A DNA stretch of 47,500 nucleotides from positions 230,001 to 277,500 of the forward strand of contig CAJNDS010002219.1 of assembly GCA_905221605.1 (NCBI GenBank), written 5' to 3'. The position numbers were made by a program, and so were the translations under genes. Below, piece after piece: positions 42,310 to 47,500 of this stretch. This DNA is from Symbiodinium natans. Its lineage: Eukaryota > Sar > Dinophyceae > Suessiales > Symbiodiniaceae. The notes under the pieces were generated by a model that made no database searches, had not been told where the DNA came from, and saw nothing but the letters and a program-made list of their open reading frames with translations. The first letter of the stretch is position 1. Each line of letters begins with the position of its first letter.

Positions 42310-42620
42310 GCTTGGGGCCAGCTTCACCGAACTTCCTGATCCCCCAAACTTCCCCCTTTCCAGCCGCCAACCTAAAAGCACACACGCTTGGTTGCTCTTA
42401 GACCCCCCCAATAAACGTTTAACTTGTAGCTCCCTTAATATGAAATTAGAGGAACCCTAGGCTTATAAAGTGACAAAGTTGTAGTAAAGCCCCACTTAGC
42501 ACACAAGAACAAAAAAGGGAGCAACGACACTGACACGTTCTAGCGTGGTCTCAACCACTGAACTTTTGGCAGTCGGAACTGACCAGGTTCGCTGCAAGGC
42601 CCTCGTTCTGTGTTGAGTTT
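42310..42620. other. Gene-less stretch
   Basis: Unique AT- and GC-mixed sequence with no repeat array and no supported exon. Confidence 0.3.
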
Positions 42621-42822
42621 GATAGGGGTTTAGGGTTTAGGGTTTAGGGTTTAGGGTTTATGGTTTAGGGTTTAGGGTTTAGGGTTTAGGGTTTAGGGTT
42701 TAGGGTTTAGCCATGGGCCACATGGGACTCTGGAACCCGCCACGCTGCACTCATGATAGACCACTGTGAACATCGGCTATCAGTACGGCTATTGCTCGAA
42801 AATGAAACGGGCTGCATACCCC

Positions 42823-42927
42823 AGAGGGTCCATTTGTAGTACTATTATGGAATTAGGTACCCAAAAACCATACTAAATAGGGTTTTGGGGTACCTAATTC
42901 CATAATAGTACTACAAATGGACCCTCT
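42823..42927. mobile_element. Family C fold-back element, copy 2
   Basis: Near-identical to the element at 6839-6944: same arms beginning AGAGGGTCCATTTGTAGTAC and the same length of about 105 bp, 36 kb away and in another gene. Confidence 0.87.
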
Positions 42928-42929
42928 AA

Positions 42930-43345
42930 CATTGTCAGATCAGGGCCTCTAATCCTAAAGAACTGGCGGCTGTGGCATGGCCTTCCTTGTTGGGCAGCTA
43001 TCCAGTGGGCGCGCTGAATCACACACACACACACTCTCTCGCTTTGTGTCTCCTTGCCCCGCGCCCTGTGAGGATCCGGGTAGTGGATCCCGACAGGGTT
43101 CCTACAAATCACCCAACAATCTAAACACGCGCTGCGCGGGTTTCTTAGGTTCTGCGCACTACTAGGCATGATCGCGTTTCTTAAGAAAAACCGCCGGATT
43201 TCCGATTTTTCTTTGGTCACGTTTTCACGGAGAAACAACTAGGAAACCCGATTAGGCTCATGAAACCTGCCGGGGTACTCGCGTGGGAAAGCCAAGTGTT
43301 TAGACATGTTGATGGTGCTTTTCGCACGCTTTTCGGAATCGCTAA
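42930..43345. other. Gene-less stretch
   Basis: Follows fold-back copy 2. A short (AC)n run at 43020 and a minus open frame of 114 codons that I cannot support as a gene. Confidence 0.3.
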
Positions 43346-43530
43346 ACCCTAAACCCTAAACCCTAAACCCCTAAACTCTTCTTTTTCTTGGATTTCTTGC
43401 GCAAAAGGAGAAGCCCAAAGGAGCGGCCGTTTTGGCAGAGTGAGCACAAGGGGAATCAGCAATTCCGACCAAGACTTACAGAAACTGCGAGAAACTGCTT
43501 TACCTATGAAACGTGTGTGATGTCACATTA

Positions 43531-43634
43531 GTAACAATGGTAGGGGGTACTATTTGGGGGTGTTCTACCCCTAAACCCTGAACCCTACGCCCTAAACCCT
43601 AAATAATGGTAGGGAGTGCCATTTGGGGGTTCTA
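43531..43634. repeat. Direct repeat flanking a CCCTAAA array
   Basis: AACAATGGTAGGGGGTACTA (43532) and AATAATGGTAGGGAGTGCCA (43602) each continue TTTGGGGG(T)GTTCTA. The array at 43568-43601 lies exactly between the two copies. Confidence 0.7.
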
Positions 43635-43732
43635 CTTTGTGGATCCTCCCAGGGGTCTGGGAAAGGATTCCGGGAGCCCGTTGCTGCTGGGGCACATAGT
43701 GCTCAACGCACCTCGGGCTGCCAATGGGGAGG

Positions 43733-43905
43733 CTTGGGGTTTGGGGTTTGGGGTTTGGGGTTTGGGGTTTGGGGTTTGGGGTTTGGGGTTTGGGGTTTGG
43801 GGTTGGGGGTTTGGGGTTGGGGTTTGGGGTTTGGGGTTTGGGGTTTGGGGTTTGGGGTTTGGGGTTTGGGGTTTGGGGTTTGGGGTTTGGGGTTTGGGGT
43901 TTGGG
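43733..43905 (+). repeat. (TTTGGGG)n array
   Basis: About 24 heptamers of TTTGGGG with two shortened units. The same variant forms blocks at 1912-1985 and 16918-16975. Confidence 0.92.
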
Positions 43906-44157
43906 GTGGGTTCGGGTTTAGGGTTTAGGGTTTCGGGTTTAGGGTTTAGGGTTCAGGGTTCAAGGGTTAGGGTTTAGGGTTTATTTAGGGCTCAGGCGGG
44001 GAGGGCATTGAAGGTCCAGAGCACCTCATACTGAAGCCTCGAAACCTCCAACGGGACATTCGGCATAGCACAGCCACAAGACATTCTTCTCTAGAGTCCT
44101 TTTGCGAGAGTCTTGATGCTGCAGCAACAGGACACAGGACTACCACCCCACCTAAAG

Positions 44158-44350
44158 TCTCATGGATACTTAGAAGTGAGGTTCGAAGTACCCTAAATGG
44201 GGTGTTCGAAAAGAAATGGTTACCCGAAACCCTAACCCCTAAACCCTAAACCCTAACCCCTAACCCCTAAACCCTAAACCCTAAACCCCAAACCCCAAAC
44301 CCTAAACCCTAAACCCAACTTACAAATATCCTAAATGAACCCCCAAGTGC
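44158..44350. mobile_element. Family A element, degenerate, with internal CCCTAAA array
   Basis: TCTCATGGATACTTAGAAGT at the left, CTAAATGAACCCCCAAGTG at the right, telomere-like array between. Confidence 0.45.
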
Positions 44351-44357
44351 CAACTGC

Positions 44358-44436
44358 CAAAGCGGCTCAGCGGGGTGAAGAGCGCAAACACGAGGCCGAA
44401 CACCCAGAGGCCCATAATGAAGTACTTGGTGTGGCC
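44358..44436 (-). CDS. Candidate exon with membrane-segment-like sequence
   Basis: Acceptor ACAGCCAG|G, then GHTKYFIMGLWVFGLVFALF followed by TPLSRF, then TTTG|GCAGT donor. About 18 consecutive hydrophobic residues make a transmembrane helix likely. This is the clearest unassigned exon in the window. Confidence 0.65.
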
Positions 44437-44599
44437 CTGGCTGTTGCGGATGCTCCCCTAAACCCTAAACCCTAAACCCTAAACCCTGAACCCTAAACCC
44501 CAAACCCTAAACCCTAAACCCTAAACCCTAAACCCTAAACCCTAGAACCCTAAACCCTAAACCTCACCCTAAACGCTAAACCCTACACTGCGCAGCGAC

Positions 44600-44669
44600 T
44601 GCCCCCCAAAGTGAGTCGGAAGAGAACTCGCTAAGGTCAGAGCCAGCATCCGCCGTGCCTCAGCCACAT
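44600..44669 (-). CDS. Candidate exon, unrecognised gene
   Basis: Acceptor CCCTTTGCAG|AT, then VAEARRMLALTLASSLPTHF. Good coding bias; donor not fixed. Confidence 0.5.
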
Positions 44670-45109
44670 CTGCAAAGGGCCCAAGGTGGTTTAGGGTTTA
44701 GGGTTTAGGGTTTAGGGTTTAGGGTTAGGGTTTAGGGTTTAGGGTTTAGGAGTTTAGGGTTTGTGCACTCACTGAGTGCTCTGTTGAGTCAATAACGAGA
44801 GCATATGTCTTTTTTTACCCACCTTCGTTGTAAGCCTCATGAGCCTCCGAACGATTCGGTTTCGGGTGTAGGGTTGAAGGTTTTGGGTTTAGGGTTTACG
44901 GTTTCGGGTTTAGGGTTTAGGGTGCTTTGCATGCCCAAGCAACATCATCCGGCAGCGAAGTGATGCTATCTGTGCTCGGAAGCGGCAGCACCATGGCGGG
45001 GTATTACAGGTCCTGGCCGACCCTGTCTTCAAAGTGTGCTGGGACCCTAAACCCTAAACCCTAAACCCTAAACCCTAAACCCTAAACCCACTGGTACCCG
45101 AGTTAGGGA

Positions 45110-45193
45110 TGCTGAGCGGGTCTGCTTTGTCTTGGCTGCAATGTACTGTACATTGCACGCGGCGCCTGTGTCGGCAAACTCTCGCAGGAGAAG
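45110..45193 (-). CDS. Candidate exon, unrecognised gene
   Basis: Reads LLREFADTGAACNVQYIAAK then TKQTRSAS. The frame is open across the island and antisense is poorer. Exact boundaries unknown. Confidence 0.45.
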
Positions 45194-45343
45194 TTTGGAA
45201 GCCTAAATAAACCAAACCCTAGACCCTAGACCCTAAACCCGAAAACCTAAACCCTAAACTCCTAAACCCTGAACCCTTTAACCCCTTAATCCTAACACTA
45301 CTCTGTGGCTCTGGCCAGCTCAAAAAAATAGGCGCCTCAAAAC

Positions 45344-45382
45344 CTGGAACCATCAGGCGCGCGGCCAGTCGCACATCCCACC
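45344..45382 (-). CDS. Candidate exon, unrecognised gene
   Basis: A T9AG|G acceptor, then WDVRLAARLMVP, then CCAG|GTTTTG donor. Confidence 0.45.
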
Positions 45383-46398
45383 CTAAAAAAAAAGGGTTTA
45401 GGGTTTAGGGTTCAGGGTTTAGGGTTTAGGGTTCAGGGTTCAGGGTTCAGGGTTCAGGGTTTAGGGTTTAGGGTTTAGGGTTTAGGGTTTAGGGTTTAGG
45501 GTTTAGGGTTTAGGGTTTAGGGTTTAGGGTTTAGGGTTTAGGGTTTAGGGTCCCGACCCTGGCGGCGTGTTGGATAGGTTTCTGGAGGTGAAAACCTCCC
45601 TTTTTCCCTCCTTACACCCCTGAAACGCGGGGGGGGTAGGGGGGGTACCCCGGCAGCTTTTCCGGGAGGGCCAGGTTACCCACACCGCGTGCACTCATGG
45701 ACCATAGGCGGTTTCGTACAGGGCATAGGGGTTTTTTGGCCTCCCCCCCCTCCCCACCCCCCCCCCCCCCTCCCCCCCCCCTTCCCCCCCCCTCCGCCCA
45801 CCACCCCCCCCCCCTCCCTTCCCCCCTTCCTCCTTCCTGCTAGCCCCCTCAAATCCAGTAAAAACTTAACCTGCACCCTAAACCCTAAACCCTAAGCCCT
45901 CCCACCCTTAACCCTAAGCCTGTGGTCGTTGGGCTGTCCTCGGTTTAGGCTTTCGGGGTTTAGGGTTCCGGTTTCGGTTTAGGCTTTACTTTGGAGTTTA
46001 GGGTTCGGCTTTAGGGCTGAGGCTTTAGGGTTTAGGCTGTAGGGTTTAGGGTTTCGGCTGTAGGGTTTAGGGTCGGGTTTGGGTTTAGGGGCTGGCGCCG
46101 GGGCACGCTGCGCCGCTTCAGCCCTGAACAATGCTCCGGCGGGGTCGGCGGCTTGAGCCGGAGGCACTTAAATTTCAGGTTTAGGGTTGAGGGCTCCGGG
46201 CTTTCAACGGAGAAGAGGAGTCGGTGTGTCATTTGTTTTGCGCTCTGGGGCCCTGTTAATGTCCATATTCCTTATATATCTACATTGTTGCTAAAACAAA
46301 TTAACCCTAAACCCTAAACCCTAAACCCTAAACCCCAAACCCTAAACCCCAAACCCTAAACCCTAAACCCTGAAACCCAGGGTTCCTGGCGCTGAGGC

Positions 46399-46458
46399 CT
46401 GTTTGTTGAGATCCTTCACCTGCTCACTGATCCCACCCCCACGCAGTAGGAGGCGCCC
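46399..46458 (-). CDS. Candidate exon, unrecognised gene
   Basis: Acceptor CAGCGAG|GGG, then twenty codons beginning GRLLLRGGGISEQVKDLNK, then AACAG|GCC donor. Phase 0 at both ends. Confidence 0.5.
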
Positions 46459-46829
46459 CTCGCTGGGCCTTCTGAAGGCCGGGTTTAGGGTTTAGGGTTT
46501 AGGGTTTAGGGTTTAGGGTTTAGGGTTTAGGGTTTAGGGTTTAGGGTTTAGAGTTTAGGGTTTAACCTACTGGCTCTTAGTCAGGGACTGGGAGATCAGG
46601 TGCCTTGTATGCACCTACCATCACTCGTCATACAGGAGCCCGCCACCCCTAGTTCCCGGCTCAGAGCTTGCAAGTATAAACCCCGAGACCCGTAATCCTA
46701 AACCCTAAGCCCGCAGCCCTGTGAAACCCTAAACCCTAAACCCTAAACCCTAAACCCTGAACCCTAAACCCTAAACCCTCAACCCTAAACCCTAAACCCT
46801 CTGCCCGGGACCTGGACCGTCCGCGCCAC

Positions 46830-46877
46830 CTGCGACGCGACCTCTTCAGCCTCAGACTCGATCATCGACAGCTGCTC
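46830..46877 (-). CDS. Candidate exon, unrecognised gene
   Basis: Acceptor TACTGCAG|GAG, then EQLSMIESEAEEVASQ, then CGCAG|GTGGCG donor. Acidic and helix-prone. Flanked by CCCTAAA on the left and TTTAGGG on the right. Confidence 0.55.
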
Positions 46878-47500
46878 CTGCAGTAGCGGTTTCGGGTTGA
46901 GGGTTTTAGGGTTTTAGTTCTAGGGTTTCGGGGTTTCGGGTTTGGGGTTTAGGGCTTGGTTTAGGGTTTAGGGTTAGCGTTTCGGTTTGGTTTCGGGGTT
47001 GAGGGTTTAAGGTTTACGGGTTTAGACTTTAGGGTTTAGGGTTTGGGGTTTGGGGCTTAGGGTTTAGGATCCCAGGCAGGCAAGGGGTTACAGCAGCGTG
47101 GGAACCTTTCCGCACAACTGCAGCCCCGCCCATCCGAAGGTCTACACAGTGCACTCTTGGCTGCACAGCAGCTTAACACTTTGGAGCCTTCTATCGCCCC
47201 TATGTAAGCCTTTGAAGGATTAGATAGGGTAGATAGGGTTAGGGGTTTGGGGTTTGGGGTTCGGGGTTCGGGGTTCGGGGTTCGGGTTTGGGGTTTGGGG
47301 TTTGGGGTTCGGGGTTCGGGTTTGGGGTTTGGGTTCGGGGTTCGGGGTTCGGGGTTCGGGGTTTGGGGTTTGGGGTTTGGGGTTTGGGGTTTGGGGTTTG
47401 CTAGTTGGGACCTTGTACCCCCTTTATATAGCCCTTTATGGAGATGACATAGGGCAACGAGTTCCCGAAACACTGGTGTCGTGGTAGCACTGAAGTCGAG

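Noticed and set aside
43606-43985. Gly/Leu/Phe/Trp-rich open frames
   Set aside because: Translated (TTTGGGG)n; the same applies at 39933-40152 and 47247-47487.

Overview
This is eukaryotic nuclear DNA, most probably from a dinoflagellate. Four things point there. Hundreds of copies of the TTTAGGG telomere-type heptamer are scattered through the interior in both orientations. The coding DNA is split into very short exons. Splice donors are mostly GC, with some GT and GA, and acceptors are AG|G. The one gene I can name is the selenocysteine-specific elongation factor EFsec (eEFSec/SelB), which land plants lack. The species call is inference; the gene call rests on motifs read directly from the sequence. 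I see no bacterial, viral or CRISPR features and no rRNA or tRNA genes.

Layout. Everything coding that I can support reads on the minus strand, consistent with a unidirectional cluster. (1) 28.6-46.9 kb: a chain of candidate micro-exons from one or more unrecognised genes. At least three hydrophobic, membrane-segment-like exons lie at 44.4, 39.85 and 38.6 kb. Coiled-coil-like exons at 30.85, 30.04 and 29.73 kb lead toward a possible stop at 28.62 kb. (2) 28.07 to at least 9.35 kb: EFsec in at least 22 exons. Exons 3-21 total 873 bp (mean 46 bp), join in phase through all 19 and encode 291 uninterrupted codons. The G1, G2, G3, G4 and G5 motifs of the GTPase sit on exons 2, 4, 5, 8 and 10. (3) 0.3-8.1 kb: weaker candidate exons of another, unrecognised minus-strand gene, or of a 3' extension of EFsec.

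Introns. The typical intron carries arrays of TTTAGGG-like repeats, often (TTTAGGG)n beside the donor and (CCCTAAA)n beside the acceptor in transcript sense. Such arms are complementary and could fold the intron into a hairpin. Intron interiors carry at least four dispersed element families, several of them fold-back (MITE-like). EFsec intron 4 (6.9 kb) holds most of the satellite DNA: an AT-rich repeat, a 56-bp tandem repeat, a CTGCAG minisatellite, an (AC)n tract, poly-C, a 39-bp-type repeat and a G-rich tract.

Mobile DNA. A 478-codon open frame with an RNase H domain, the remnant of a non-LTR-type retroelement, lies between two (TTTAGGGG)n arrays at 32.3-33.97 kb. Most long open frames elsewhere come from translated simple repeats and are not genes.
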